Positions 8,597 through 17,607 of a stretch of 64,000 nucleotides of DNA are shown here, piece by piece. Below the pieces are notes generated by a model, which made no database searches, was not told the origin of the DNA, and saw only the letters and a list, made by a program, of their open reading frames with translations. The translations under genes and the position numbers were made by a program. Origin of the DNA: Fen-1258 sp964449775 (GTDB lineage Bacteria; Bacteroidota; Ignavibacteria; Ignavibacteriales; Melioribacteraceae); the NCBI GenBank assembly GCA_964449775.1, contig CAYVBQ010000019.1, forward strand, positions 1-64,000, in the 5' to 3' direction. Position 1 is the first letter of the stretch; the number at the start of each line of letters is the position of its first letter.

Positions 8597-8655
8597 GTGA
8601 AAAGTGAAACGCCAAATGCCAAACGAGAGAATGTGTTTCACCTTTTACCTTTCAC
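8597..8655. repeat. Short inverted-repeat spacer between M3 peptidase and hemG
   Basis: GTGAAAAGTGAAAC at 8597-8610 is mirrored by GTTTCACCTTTTACCTTTCAC at 8635-8655, with a 24-nt centre. The same GTGAAA/TTTCAC vocabulary recurs at 10868-10889 and 13101-13127. It holds no gene. Confidence 0.6.
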
Positions 8656-8677
8656 ATTTGACTTTTGACGACAATGA

Positions 8678-10780
8678 TTAATTCAATCCACGTTTATTAA
8701 GTAATGCATCAACCTTAGGTTCTCTTCCTCTGAATTTTTTGTAAAGTACAATCGGGTCATCGCTGCCAGCTTTTTGTAAAAGATTTCTAAAAGCCTTGGC
8801 AGTTGCTTTATCGAACACATCATTTTTCTCTTTGAAAGCCTCGAAAGCATCGGCATCCAAAACCGCTGCCCAGATGTAACTATAGTATCCGGCGGCATAC
8901 CCGTCATCAACAAAAATGTGTTGAAAATTTGTGCTCTTGTAGCGCGATTCAATTTCCGGAATTAACCCATGTTTTGTCAAAGCATCATTTTCAAATTTGA
9001 TCGCATCCCTTTCATTGACATCTGTGATTGTATGCCAATCCATATCAAGTAACGAAGCAGCTAAATATTCAATGGTGTCAAATCCTTGATTGAATTGTTC
9101 CGCATTTACTATTTTATCGATGAGTTCTTGAGGAATTGGTTCACCAGTTTTGTAATGCTTTGCATACATTTTCAAAACTTCCGGATCCGATGCCCAGTTT
9201 TCCATTATCTGTGAAGGTAATTCAACGAAATCAACCGGAACTCTTTTACCGGTTGGATAAACCGAAGTTGCAATCAAGTAGTGAAGCGCATGACCGAACT
9301 CGTGGAATAAAGTGTTTACATCATCAAAACTTAATAATGCCGGTTTATCTTTAGTGGGCTTGGTAAAATTGCCAACGTTGTAAATAACCGGTGAAATATA
9401 TTTTCCCTCGATGTTGGATTGACCTCTATACTCGCTCATCCAGGCGCCGCTGCGTTTACTATCGCGCGGATAATAATCTGTATACAAAATCCCGAGATGT
9501 TTACCGTTGGCTTCTTTTACTTCAAAAACTTTCACGTCGGGATGATAAATCGGAATATCTTTTCTTACAATAAATTTCAGTCCATACAATTTTGTTGCAA
9601 CGCCAAACGCGCCTGCAATAACATTTTCAATTTTGAAATATGGACGAAGCATTTCTTCGTCAAGAGCATATTTTTCTTTTTTTACTTTTTCTGCATAATA
9701 CCACCAGTCCCAAGGCTGCAGTTTGAAATTTCCTCCTTCTTGGTCAATGATCTTCTGCATATCAGCGACTTCAATTCCTGCTTTATGAAGAGCAGGCTTC
9801 CATAAATCGTTCAGGAATTTGAAAACGTTTTCCGGATTCTTGGACATGTTGACTTCAAGTTTGAAATCAGCGAAGGTTTTGTATCCTAAAAGGTTAGCTT
9901 TTTCAAGACGAAGAGCAGCCATTTTGGTCAAAATCTTTTTTGTATCGAACTCGTTGTTATTGTTGCCTCTATTAACATATGCCTTAAATAATTTTTCTCT
10001 TAGATCTCTTCTCTCGGAATATTGAAGAAACGGAGTCCAGCTTGGTCTCTGAAGCGTGAAAGCCCACTTGCCCTCCAATCCTTTTGCTTTAGCATTCTCA
10101 GCCGCACCTTGAATAACACCCTCCGGCAATCCGGCAAGATCATCTTTGTTATCAATTACTAATCCAAAAGCGTTCGTTTCCTTCAATATATTTTCACCAA
10201 ACTTAACACCTAGCAACGATAGCTCTTCATTTATCTTTTTAAATTTCACTTTAGATTCATTGCTCAGATTAGCTCCGCCGCGAACAAAATCTAAGTAGTA
10301 ATTTTCGAGAACTACTTTTTGTTCTGTAGTAAGATTGAGTTTATCTTTTTCTTGATAAATGCTTTTCACGCGATCGAAAAATCTTTCATTTAGATAAATT
10401 TCATCAAAATGTTTCGCGATCATCGGAGCGGATTTTTGAGCAATTTCTTGAAGTGCATCATTTGTGTTCGCACCGTTCAAAGAATTGAAAACATTACTCA
10501 CTTTAGTATATAACTTGCCGCTTTTTTCAAATGCTTCAATTGTGTTCTTGAAGGTCGGCATCTCTTTGTTGTTAACTAGTGCTGCAACCTCGGCAGACTG
10601 TTGTTTCATTCCTTCCATAAAAGCCGGCAAGAAATGTTCGTTCTTTATCTCATTAAAAGGGGGTGTTTGAAAAGGTGTTTTCCATTCTTTATAAAAAGGA
10701 TTATCCATTTTATTCTTATCCGATTGAATAGTGAATGCGCATAAAATTATGATTGGTAACATGTAGATGATATTTTTCAT
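8678..10780 (-). CDS. Secreted M3-family zinc metallopeptidase (Dcp/oligopeptidase type), copy 1
   Basis: 700 aa. An N-terminal hydrophobic signal (residues ~3-18) suggests export to the periplasm. The zinc motif HEFGH is at 493-497 within DDVNTLFHEFGHALHYL, and the C-terminal half carries the DGYAAGYYSYIWA stretch conserved in M3 peptidyl-dipeptidases. Members cleave short peptides or release dipeptides. It lies just upstream of hemG on the same strand and is a paralogue of the next gene, with equal length and the same domain order. No link to haem synthesis is known; the position between hemH and hemG is probably incidental. Confidence 0.9.
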   Translation of the reverse strand: MKNIIYMLPIIILCAFTIQSDKNKMDNPFYKEWKTPFQTPPFNEIKNEHFLPAFMEGMKQQSAEVAALVNNKEMPTFKNTIEAFEKSGKLYTKVSNVFNSLNGANTNDALQEIAQKSAPMIAKHFDEIYLNERFFDRVKSIYQEKDKLNLTTEQKVVLENYYLDFVRGGANLSNESKVKFKKINEELSLLGVKFGENILKETNAFGLVIDNKDDLAGLPEGVIQGAAENAKAKGLEGKWAFTLQRPSWTPFLQYSERRDLREKLFKAYVNRGNNNNEFDTKKILTKMAALRLEKANLLGYKTFADFKLEVNMSKNPENVFKFLNDLWKPALHKAGIEVADMQKIIDQEGGNFKLQPWDWWYYAEKVKKEKYALDEEMLRPYFKIENVIAGAFGVATKLYGLKFIVRKDIPIYHPDVKVFEVKEANGKHLGILYTDYYPRDSKRSGAWMSEYRGQSNIEGKYISPVIYNVGNFTKPTKDKPALLSFDDVNTLFHEFGHALHYLIATSVYPTGKRVPVDFVELPSQIMENWASDPEVLKMYAKHYKTGEPIPQELIDKIVNAEQFNQGFDTIEYLAASLLDMDWHTITDVNERDAIKFENDALTKHGLIPEIESRYKSTNFQHIFVDDGYAAGYYSYIWAAVLDADAFEAFKEKNDVFDKATAKAFRNLLQKAGSDDPIVLYKKFRGREPKVDALLNKRGLN

Positions 10781-10837
10781 AGCATAGTTCCGATATTTAT
10801 AATTTGTTTTTATTTTTTCCGAAAAACTTGAGGAGCC

Positions 10838-10889
10838 GAAACGGGAATTAATATGAACTGTCTCCCGTTAATCGTTTCACCTTTCACGT
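10838..10889. repeat. Short inverted-repeat spacer between the two M3 genes
   Basis: GAAACGGGA at 10838-10846 is mirrored by TCCCGTT and GTTTC at 10862-10877, followed by CACCTTTCACG. It lies directly downstream of the copy-2 stop codon (10892). It belongs to the same GTGAAA-type vocabulary as 8597-8655. Confidence 0.45.
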
Positions 10890-10891
10890 AA

Positions 10892-12994
10892 TCAATTCAG
10901 TCCTCTTCTTTCAAGCAGCGCATTTACTTTAGGTTCTCTTCCTCGGAATTTTTTATAAAGAACCATTGCATCTTCAGTTCCGCTTTTTGCTAAAACATAT
11001 TTTCTGAAAGCTGTTGCAGTTTTCTGATCGAACAAATTTCCTTTTTCTTTGAATGCTTGAAATGCATCGGCATCAAGGACAGCAGCCCAAATATAACTAT
11101 AATAGCCTGCTGAATATCCACCAAGAATATGCCCGAAATTTGTACTCTGATAACGCGATTCTATCTCAGGTATCAAACCAATTCTAGCGAATGCTTCTTT
11201 TTCAAATGTTGGGACATCTCTTTCTTTTGTATCTATAAGCGAGTGCCAATCCATATCAAGAAATGATGCGGCTAAATACTCAACAGTTTCAAATCCCTGA
11301 TTGAACAACCTTGAATTACTTATCTTATCAATTAGATCTTGAGGTATCACATCGCCGGTTTTGTAATGTTTTGCATACATCTTCAGCACTTCCGGCTCAA
11401 GCGCCCAATTTTCCATTATTTGTGAAGGAAGTTCAACAAAATCTCTCGGTGTAGATCTTCCTCCTGAATAAGTTACATTCGAGAATAATGTATTTAAGCC
11501 ATGTCCAAGTTCATGAAATAAAGTATTAACTTCATCAAGACTCATCAATGAAGGTTTATCTGAGGTTGGCTTTGCAAAATTTCCAACATTGTAATTTAAT
11601 GGCGCTATAAATTTTCCGCCGATATTTGATTGACTTCTAAAACCACCTGACCAAGCGCCGCTCCGTTTGCCGTCTCTTGGAAAATAATCTGAATAGAAAA
11701 CGCCGACATGTTTACCGTTGGATTCTTGCACTTCAAATACTTCTACATCCGGATGATAAACTTGAATGTCATTCCGCTTAACGAATTTAATTCCGTATAA
11801 TTTTGAAGCTGCAGCAAACGCGCCGCCTCGAACATTTTCCATTTGAAAGTAAGGGCGAAGCATTGCTTCATCAAGTGCATACTTTTCTTTTTTAACTTTT
11901 TCCGCATAGAACCACCAATCCCATCCCTCCAACTTAAAATTGCCATTTTCTTTATCTATAATTTTCTGCATATCGGCAACTTCCATCTTAGCTCTCTTAA
12001 TTGCTGGTTTCCACAGATCATTAAGGAATTTATATACGTTTTCTGGATTCTTTGCCATATTGCGCTCAAGCACAAAATCCGCGAATGTTTTGTAACCCAT
12101 TAATTTTGCACGCTCAACGCGTAACGCGGCTACTCTCGAAATTATTTTCTTGTTATCGAATTCATTATTGTTATTTCCGCGGTTGATATATGCATTAAAA
12201 ATTTTCTCACGAAGATCTCTTTTCTCGGAGTATTGAAGGAACGGAATAAAGCTCGGCTTTTGCAATGAGAAAGCCCATTTACCATCCATACCTTTTGCTT
12301 TTGCTAGTTCAGCGGCGGCGATGATAACATCTTGCGGAAGTCCTTCTAGATCATCTTTAGCCTCAATTACCAATGCTATAGCATTCGTTTCCTTAAGACT
12401 GTTTTCACCAAATTTCAACCCAAGCATTGAAGATTCTTCGTTGATCTTTCGAAGTTTATCCTTTCCTTCTTTGCTTAAATTAGCTCCGGCTCTAATATAA
12501 TTTTTATAATAATTCTCAAGCACGGTCTGCTGCTCTGGTGTATTTTTTAATTTTGCTCTCTCATCATAAACTGATTTAATTTTAGCGAATAATTTTTCGT
12601 TAAGCGCAATATCATCCCTGTGCTTCGATAACATTGGCGTTGTTGTTCTATTAATTTTTTGCAGTTCGTCGTTTGTGTTCGCTCCGTTTAGACTTGCAAA
12701 TATTCTGTTAACACGACCAAGAAATTCTCCACTGAGTTCTAATGCTTCGATAGTGTTTTTGAATGTCGGCTTCTCTTTGTTGTTAATAATAGAATCGATT
12801 TCGGTTTTCTCAAGTTTAATTCCCTCTTCGATTGCCGGTATAAAATGTTCCGGTTTAATCTCATTAAAAGGAGGTGTTTCGAATGGAGTTTTCCATTCTT
12901 TGAAGAAAGGATTATCCAAATTTTTACTTGCTTGAGGTAGAATAGTTGTACTCATAAAAATGATTAATGAAAAAATGAATAGTTTCTGTTTCAT
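10892..12994 (-). CDS. Secreted M3-family zinc metallopeptidase, copy 2
   Basis: 700 aa, a close paralogue of the gene at 8678-10780. The zinc motif here is HELGH in DEVNTLFHELGHGLN, and the signal peptide MKQKLFIFSLIIFMSTTIL is different. The central W-D-W-W-F/Y-Y-A-E-K-V-K-K-E-K-Y-A-L-D-E block is nearly identical between copies, while signal peptides and the region around the zinc site differ more, as expected for an old tandem duplication rather than a recent one. Both zinc sites look intact, so neither copy is a pseudogene. Confidence 0.9.
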   Translation of the reverse strand: MKQKLFIFSLIIFMSTTILPQASKNLDNPFFKEWKTPFETPPFNEIKPEHFIPAIEEGIKLEKTEIDSIINNKEKPTFKNTIEALELSGEFLGRVNRIFASLNGANTNDELQKINRTTTPMLSKHRDDIALNEKLFAKIKSVYDERAKLKNTPEQQTVLENYYKNYIRAGANLSKEGKDKLRKINEESSMLGLKFGENSLKETNAIALVIEAKDDLEGLPQDVIIAAAELAKAKGMDGKWAFSLQKPSFIPFLQYSEKRDLREKIFNAYINRGNNNNEFDNKKIISRVAALRVERAKLMGYKTFADFVLERNMAKNPENVYKFLNDLWKPAIKRAKMEVADMQKIIDKENGNFKLEGWDWWFYAEKVKKEKYALDEAMLRPYFQMENVRGGAFAAASKLYGIKFVKRNDIQVYHPDVEVFEVQESNGKHVGVFYSDYFPRDGKRSGAWSGGFRSQSNIGGKFIAPLNYNVGNFAKPTSDKPSLMSLDEVNTLFHELGHGLNTLFSNVTYSGGRSTPRDFVELPSQIMENWALEPEVLKMYAKHYKTGDVIPQDLIDKISNSRLFNQGFETVEYLAASFLDMDWHSLIDTKERDVPTFEKEAFARIGLIPEIESRYQSTNFGHILGGYSAGYYSYIWAAVLDADAFQAFKEKGNLFDQKTATAFRKYVLAKSGTEDAMVLYKKFRGREPKVNALLERRGLN

Positions 12995-13068
12995 GACTCT
13001 TCTCCAGACTTTTGTTGCGCATTAGTTTTTTATTCTATACTATATGCCATTATTAAGTATATCCGCTA

Positions 13069-13127
13069 TAAGAAGTGAGACATTCAAGATCTGAAAAAAT
13101 GTTTCACTTTTCACATTTTACTTCTTA
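13069..13127. repeat. Inverted-repeat element supplying the hemH stop codon
   Basis: TAAGAAGTGAGAC at 13069-13081 is mirrored by GTTTCACTTTTCACATTTTACTTCTTA at 13101-13127 with one extra repeat unit. The hemH codons R-S-K-M-stop lie in the right arm (stop at 13111-13113). Confidence 0.55.
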
Positions 13128-14064
13128 CAATTCCAGCAAGGGCTTCAATAAACAATTCAGAATCGTTCAATCCTTTCATAACAATGTAATTTTCAATTCC
13201 AACTTTATCCGCAATGTGGCGGTATTCAATATCAAGTTCAAAAAGTGTTTCAACATGATCTGAGACAAAGCTTATCGGTACGATCAAAAGGTTTTTTTTG
13301 TTTTGCGCTGCGAGTTCTTCAATCATTGTATCGGTTGCAGGTTCAAGCCATTTCATCGGGCCAACCTTACTTTGAAAACAAAGATGATGGTTGTGAGAAT
13401 GATTCCTTAGATTCATTACAGCTTCTACCGTTTGTTTGATGTGATTGCTGTAAGGATCGCCTTTCTTTACAAGACTAACCGGTGTTCCGTGTGCGCTGAA
13501 AACAATCTGAATATCATTCCTTACTTGCTCGGGAAATTTCAGGATTGTTTCATCTATTCTCCGGTTGATTGCTGCAATATATTTTTCGTTCAGATAATAA
13601 TCGTTGATATAAGCCAGTCTGGAAGCGTCGCCTTTGTAGTGGCGGTTCCATTCGTTGAATGAAGAACCGGTTGTAGTAATTGAGTAATGCGGGTAGAGTG
13701 GAAGTAAAATTATTTTATCATACTTTTTACTGGCGACTTTAGCCACAACCTCACTCGTAAAAGGTTTCCAGTACCGCATTGCAGTGTAGACATCCAGAGC
13801 CGGAAAATCTTTACGAAGACTTGATTCAAGCATTGATCTCTGTTTTTCTGTCCATTCTCCGATTGGCGATTTTCCACCAATAAGTTTGTATTCCTCGGCA
13901 ATTTTTGGTGCACGGCGACTTGAAATAAGTTTTGCAAAAAGTTTTTGCCCGAAAGGTAAATTAAAAATATCGGGATCGCAGAAGAGGTTATATAAAAAGG
14001 GCTCTATCGCTTCAATAGAATCCGGTCCGCCAAGATTAAAAAGTACAACTGCAGTTTTCTGCAC
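13111..14064 (-). CDS. hemH: Ferrochelatase
   Basis: 317 aa, typical length. Inserts Fe(II) into protoporphyrin IX, the last step to protohaem. Diagnostic stretches: FNLGGPDSIEAIEPFL at the start, the catalytic histidine in VFSAHGTPVS, and FVSDHVETLFELDIEYR near the C-terminus. No C-terminal iron-sulfur cysteines are seen. The final residues and stop codon come from a repeat element. It follows hemN and the toxin-antitoxin pair. Confidence 0.97.
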   Translation of the reverse strand: MQKTAVVLFNLGGPDSIEAIEPFLYNLFCDPDIFNLPFGQKLFAKLISSRRAPKIAEEYKLIGGKSPIGEWTEKQRSMLESSLRKDFPALDVYTAMRYWKPFTSEVVAKVASKKYDKIILLPLYPHYSITTTGSSFNEWNRHYKGDASRLAYINDYYLNEKYIAAINRRIDETILKFPEQVRNDIQIVFSAHGTPVSLVKKGDPYSNHIKQTVEAVMNLRNHSHNHHLCFQSKVGPMKWLEPATDTMIEELAAQNKKNLLIVPISFVSDHVETLFELDIEYRHIADKVGIENYIVMKGLNDSELFIEALAGIVRSKM

Positions 14065-14203
14065 GCTAAATTCCTTTCATAGAAATGATCTAATTAGCAC
14101 GGGCAAATTTAAGAAAATCTTATCTACTTTTGTTCTAATACTGAGCCCAGTTGACATCGAAATAATTATCGAGTATTTTCAACTTGTAAAATGAGCTTAT
14201 CCA

Positions 14204-14398
14204 ATGTGCACCAAAGAACTATTAGTAGAACAGATCGATAAATTACCGGAATCACTTTTAGAGAAAGTGTTGGAATACATTCTCTCACTTCAAACAAATC
14301 TTGTTAAAGAAAAAATTGAAACACTGGCGATATCCGAATCAGCATTAAAAAAAGACTGGCTAAAACCGGAAGAGGATGAAACTTGGCAGAATTTGTAA
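14204..14398 (+). CDS. Antitoxin-like small protein (DUF2281 style) of a MazF/PemK pair
   Basis: 64 aa. The N-terminal L-V-E-Q-I-D-K-L-P-E-S-L-L-E-K-V-L-E-Y-I pattern is shared by many small antitoxins that precede PemK/MazF toxins. The acidic C-terminus (K-P-E-E-D-E-T-W) would be the toxin-binding tail. It overlaps the toxin gene by 16 bp, the usual coupling of such operons. Orientation is opposite to the surrounding hem genes, which marks the pair as an insertion. Confidence 0.75.
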   Translation: MCTKELLVEQIDKLPESLLEKVLEYILSLQTNLVKEKIETLAISESALKKDWLKPEEDETWQNL

Positions 14399-14715
14399 AA
14401 GGTGAAGTTGTTGTTGTCCCATTTCCATTCTCTGACTTATCTCAAACCAAAAAAAGACCTGCGTTTGTTGTAACTTCATTCGAAGACGATGATTTAATTT
14501 TATGCCAGATAACAAGTAAAACTATCAAGGATGATTATTCAATATCAATTCCCGAAGATGCTTTTGAATATGGCAGTCTTAATCAGACTAGCAATATCAG
14601 ACCAAATCGAATCTTTACGGCAGATAAACAATTGATTCTTTACAAGATTGGAAAGCTAAAGGCAGAAGAAATTTCTGAAGTTGTTGAAAGAATAATTGAG
14701 ATAATTAGAAAATAA
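14383..14715 (+). CDS. MazF/PemK-family endoribonuclease toxin
   Basis: 110 aa. The start F-V-K-G-E-V-V-V-V-P-F-P-F-S-D-L and then K-K-R-P-A-F-V-V are the conserved first strands of MazF/PemK toxins, and the C-rich-free core I-T-S-K plus R-P-N-R-I-F fits the RNA-cleaving fold. Likely an mRNA interferase held by the 64-aa protein upstream. It ends 13 bp before the convergent hemN stop. Confidence 0.85.
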   Translation: MAEFVKGEVVVVPFPFSDLSQTKKRPAFVVTSFEDDDLILCQITSKTIKDDYSISIPEDAFEYGSLNQTSNIRPNRIFTADKQLILYKIGKLKAEEISEVVERIIEIIRK

Positions 14716-14728
14716 TTTGAAATTAGCT

Positions 14729-16105
14729 CTACACCGTTCTTGAATATCTTGCTGTATCTTCTTTGCGCTCGATGTATCCGTCAAAGTTCATTGCTATATT
14801 ACGAATTAGTAACCGTCCCATTTGTGTAACCGTCAACCTTCTGTTTTGAATATTAACCAATCCGTCACCAATGAATTCATCCATCCCTTTTATACCATTA
14901 GCGAAATATTTTTCTGACTCTATTCCGAACTGTTTATCAACAAGCTCGAAGTCAAGTTCAAAATCGCACATGACTTTTGTTATAACATGTCGCCGTAAAA
15001 TATCATCATCAGTTAAATAAACGCCCCGTTCGATTGGAACTGTTTCATTATTGAGAGCATCAAAATATTCACGTTCTTTCTTCAAGTTCTGTGTATAAGA
15101 TTTTCCAATTTGGCTGATACTTGTAATTCCCATTCCATACAAATCGGTTCCCGCATGAGTGCTGTAACCTTGAAAATTGCGATATAATTTTTTCTCGCGT
15201 TGTGCTACAGCTAGTTCATCATCTGGTTTTGCGAAGTGATCCATACCGATGAAGACGTACCCCGCACCGGTGAGTTTTTCAATTGTCATTTTAAGAATCT
15301 GAAGTTTTTCTTCAGGTGTAGGTAAATCTTCCGGTTTAATGAGCGCCATATGTTTTTTCATCCACGGAACGTGTGCGTAATTAAACACTGCAATGCGGTC
15401 GGGAGAAATATCAATTATAGCGTCAACAGTTTTTCCGAATGTCTCCAAAGATTGAAAGGGAAGTCCATACATCAAATCAAGATTGATACTTTGAAATCCC
15501 AATTCACGAACCCAATTCACAACTTGTCTGGTCATCTCTTCCGGTTGAACTCTGTTTACAGCTTTTTGTACTTTTTCATTGAAATCTTGTACACCCATAC
15601 TAATGCGATTGAATCCGCCATTTCGTAATGCGGCGAGATGTTCTTTTGTTAATCCGCGTGGATCTATTTCGCATCCTTCCTCTGCATCAGGTTTGATCTC
15701 AAAACTTTTGTTGATGAATGAAATCAAATCTGAAATCTCATCAGAATTAAGATGCGTTGGTGTTCCGCCGCCCCAATGAAGCTGGGCAACTTTGCGTCCA
15801 GGAACTATGAAGGTACGTAACAGTTCAATTTCATTTTTGAGATGCTTGATATACTCTTGTATGCGATCGCGGTTGCGTGTGATGATCATATTGCATCCGC
15901 AGAAATAACAAAGCGTATCGCAGAAGGGGAGGTGGTAGTAAAGAGAAAGCTCCGGTGGATTCGCTTCATTATTCGTTCGGATGATTTCGTCTAGATACTT
16001 CTCCGGTGTGAACGAATCGTTAAAATGCGGCGCGGTTGGATAGCTGGTGTAACGCGGTCCGGGACGATCGTATTTTTTTATCAAGTCAATATCTATGTTG
16101 AACAT
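14729..16105 (-). CDS. hemN: Oxygen-independent coproporphyrinogen III oxidase (radical SAM)
   Basis: 458 aa. The radical-SAM motif H-L-P-F-C-D-T-L-C-Y-F-C-G-C has the CxxxCxxC cluster and the extra cysteine typical of true HemN, preceded by the HemN N-terminal YDRPGPRYTSYPTAP. Converts coproporphyrinogen III to protoporphyrinogen IX without oxygen. Start: ATG at 16105 has AGGAG (16111-16115) with a 5-nt spacer; an upstream GTG at 16123 would read through that site and is rejected. Pairing an oxygen-independent HemN with an oxygen-using type of protoporphyrinogen oxidase in one cluster suggests facultative or microaerobic life, or a second oxidase elsewhere (inference). Confidence 0.95.
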   Translation of the reverse strand: MFNIDIDLIKKYDRPGPRYTSYPTAPHFNDSFTPEKYLDEIIRTNNEANPPELSLYYHLPFCDTLCYFCGCNMIITRNRDRIQEYIKHLKNEIELLRTFIVPGRKVAQLHWGGGTPTHLNSDEISDLISFINKSFEIKPDAEEGCEIDPRGLTKEHLAALRNGGFNRISMGVQDFNEKVQKAVNRVQPEEMTRQVVNWVRELGFQSINLDLMYGLPFQSLETFGKTVDAIIDISPDRIAVFNYAHVPWMKKHMALIKPEDLPTPEEKLQILKMTIEKLTGAGYVFIGMDHFAKPDDELAVAQREKKLYRNFQGYSTHAGTDLYGMGITSISQIGKSYTQNLKKEREYFDALNNETVPIERGVYLTDDDILRRHVITKVMCDFELDFELVDKQFGIESEKYFANGIKGMDEFIGDGLVNIQNRRLTVTQMGRLLIRNIAMNFDGYIERKEDTARYSRTV

Positions 16106-16116
16106 TACTACTCCTT

Positions 16117-16559
16117 TTTTCACCGCAGAGTCGCGGAAGCGCAGAGATCAAAAATTCAAAACCTTTCTGCGGAATCCGTCAATAAGTCTCAGTACGTTGA
16201 AATTAATTAATAATCCAAGACGTTTGTCGGCTAATTTCATATAAGTTAATAATTGTGCTTCGTGAACTGGTAGAATAATTTCAACTGCTTTCAATTCAAC
16301 AATTACTTCTTTTTCCACCAACAAATCAATTTTAAATTCTGCATCAAGGGGTTCACCTTTATAAACTACTGGAACTTGAACTTGTCGCTCAACAAATATT
16401 CCTTTTGAATGAAGTTCTTTGTACAAACAAATTTCATAGACACTTTCCAGCAATCCGGGTCCTAATTGCTTGTGAACCTCAATTGAACAATCCAGTGTTA
16501 ATCCACTTATTCTATTTAATTCTTCGTGATTCATTTTCTCTGCGTCTCAGCGGTGAAAA
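16117..16559. mobile_element. Inverted-repeat-bounded unit carrying one GxxExxY gene
   Basis: The outer arms TTTTCACCGC (16117-16126) and GCGGTGAAAA (16550-16559) are perfect inverted repeats, extended inward by CAGAG / CTCTG words on both sides. The right arm contains the hemE stop codon (16547-16549) and provides the purine-rich leader of the GxxExxY gene; the left arm abuts the hemN ribosome binding site. The architecture is the same as for the four-helix-bundle unit at 6690-7206 but with a different repeat family. Confidence 0.6.
16148..16534 (-). CDS. GxxExxY family protein (PDDEXK-like fold)
   Basis: 128 aa. The name-giving motif appears as G-P-G-L-L-E-S-V-Y-E, followed by D-A-E-F-K-I-D-L-L-V-E-K-E-V-I-V-E-L-K-A-V-E, which has the D...ExK arrangement of PD-(D/E)xK nuclease-like folds, and the conserved N-F-N end region. 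No biochemical role is established for the family. It sits alone in a repeat-bounded unit between hemE and hemN. Confidence 0.88.
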   Translation of the reverse strand: MNHEELNRISGLTLDCSIEVHKQLGPGLLESVYEICLYKELHSKGIFVERQVQVPVVYKGEPLDAEFKIDLLVEKEVIVELKAVEIILPVHEAQLLTYMKLADKRLGLLINFNVLRLIDGFRRKVLNF

Positions 16560-17596
16560 GCTCTGCTTTCCTCTCTAACAACATCTACTAAGTATTTTGC
16601 ATTTTCCGGTGGAACATCAGGTAGGATGCCGTGACCAAGATTAAATATATGTCCGTTATATTTACCGAATGACTTTAAAACTTTTATAGCTTCCTTTCGA
16701 ATTTTATCTTTATCGGCGTAAAGAACTGTCGGATCAAGATTTCCTTGCAAGGCAACCTTATTTCCGATTCGACTTCTAACTTTACCAATATCCATTGTCC
16801 AATCAAGGCCGATAACATCTGCGCCGCAATTTGCGAGTTTGTTTAATTTATAATGGACACCTTTAGCAAACACAATAACCGGTTCATTCTTACGCTTGAT
16901 CTGTGAAATTATCTTCTCGATATAACGGAGAGAGAATTCTTCAAAGTCGGCAGGAGAAAGCAAGCCGCCCCAAGTATCAAATATTTGCACAGCATCTGTT
17001 CCCGCTTCTATTTTAGCAGAAAGATAATCGGCAACTGCATCGGCAATTTTATCCAATAACTGATGCGCAGCTTTCGGCTGGTTGTAGATGAATTTTTTTA
17101 TTTCGGAGAAGCTTTTTGAACCACCGCCTTCTACCATGTAAGTCATTAATGTCCATGGGGAACCGGCAAATCCAATTAATGGTACTCGTCCGTTCAGTTC
17201 TCTTTTTGCAAGTGATACCGCATCAAGAACATATTTCAAATCTTTAACCGGATCAATTTCTTTCAATCTGTTTACATCATCAACGTTTCGAATAGGATCG
17301 TAAAGTTTTGGTCCTTTGCTTTCAATCATTTCTAATTTCATTCCCATCGCTTCGGGGATGACAAGAATATCGGAAAAAATAATTGCAGCATCAACGCCAA
17401 TAAGGTCAACAGGCTGAATAGTAACTTCAGCGGCGAGTTCAGGAGTTTTACACATTGTAATAAAATCAGATTTTTTGCGTACCGCGCGGTATTCAGGCAA
17501 ATACCTTCCGGCTTGACGCATTATCCACGTTGGAGTGTATTCAACAGATTTTCCTTTGCAAGCTCTAAGAAATAGATCGTTTTTTAACTTGGTCAA
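16547..17596 (-). CDS. hemE: Uroporphyrinogen decarboxylase
   Basis: 349 aa, normal length. Removes four carboxyl groups from uroporphyrinogen III. The signature PTWIMRQAGRYLPEYR and the GFAGSPWTLMTYMVEGG stretch are intact, with the catalytic Asp in IIFSDILVI. The last residues A-F-H-R and the stop codon are read from the arm of the adjacent repeat-bounded unit, so the original C-terminus has been replaced, though the catalytic core is unaffected. Confidence 0.97.
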   Translation of the reverse strand: MTKLKNDLFLRACKGKSVEYTPTWIMRQAGRYLPEYRAVRKKSDFITMCKTPELAAEVTIQPVDLIGVDAAIIFSDILVIPEAMGMKLEMIESKGPKLYDPIRNVDDVNRLKEIDPVKDLKYVLDAVSLAKRELNGRVPLIGFAGSPWTLMTYMVEGGGSKSFSEIKKFIYNQPKAAHQLLDKIADAVADYLSAKIEAGTDAVQIFDTWGGLLSPADFEEFSLRYIEKIISQIKRKNEPVIVFAKGVHYKLNKLANCGADVIGLDWTMDIGKVRSRIGNKVALQGNLDPTVLYADKDKIRKEAIKVLKSFGKYNGHIFNLGHGILPDVPPENAKYLVDVVREESRAFHR

Positions 17597-17607
17597 AATT
17601 CCTCCGG

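Noticed and set aside
8585..8641. N-terminal extension of hemG
   Set aside because: It would be translated from an inverted-repeat spacer; the FAD fold begins right after the chosen start.
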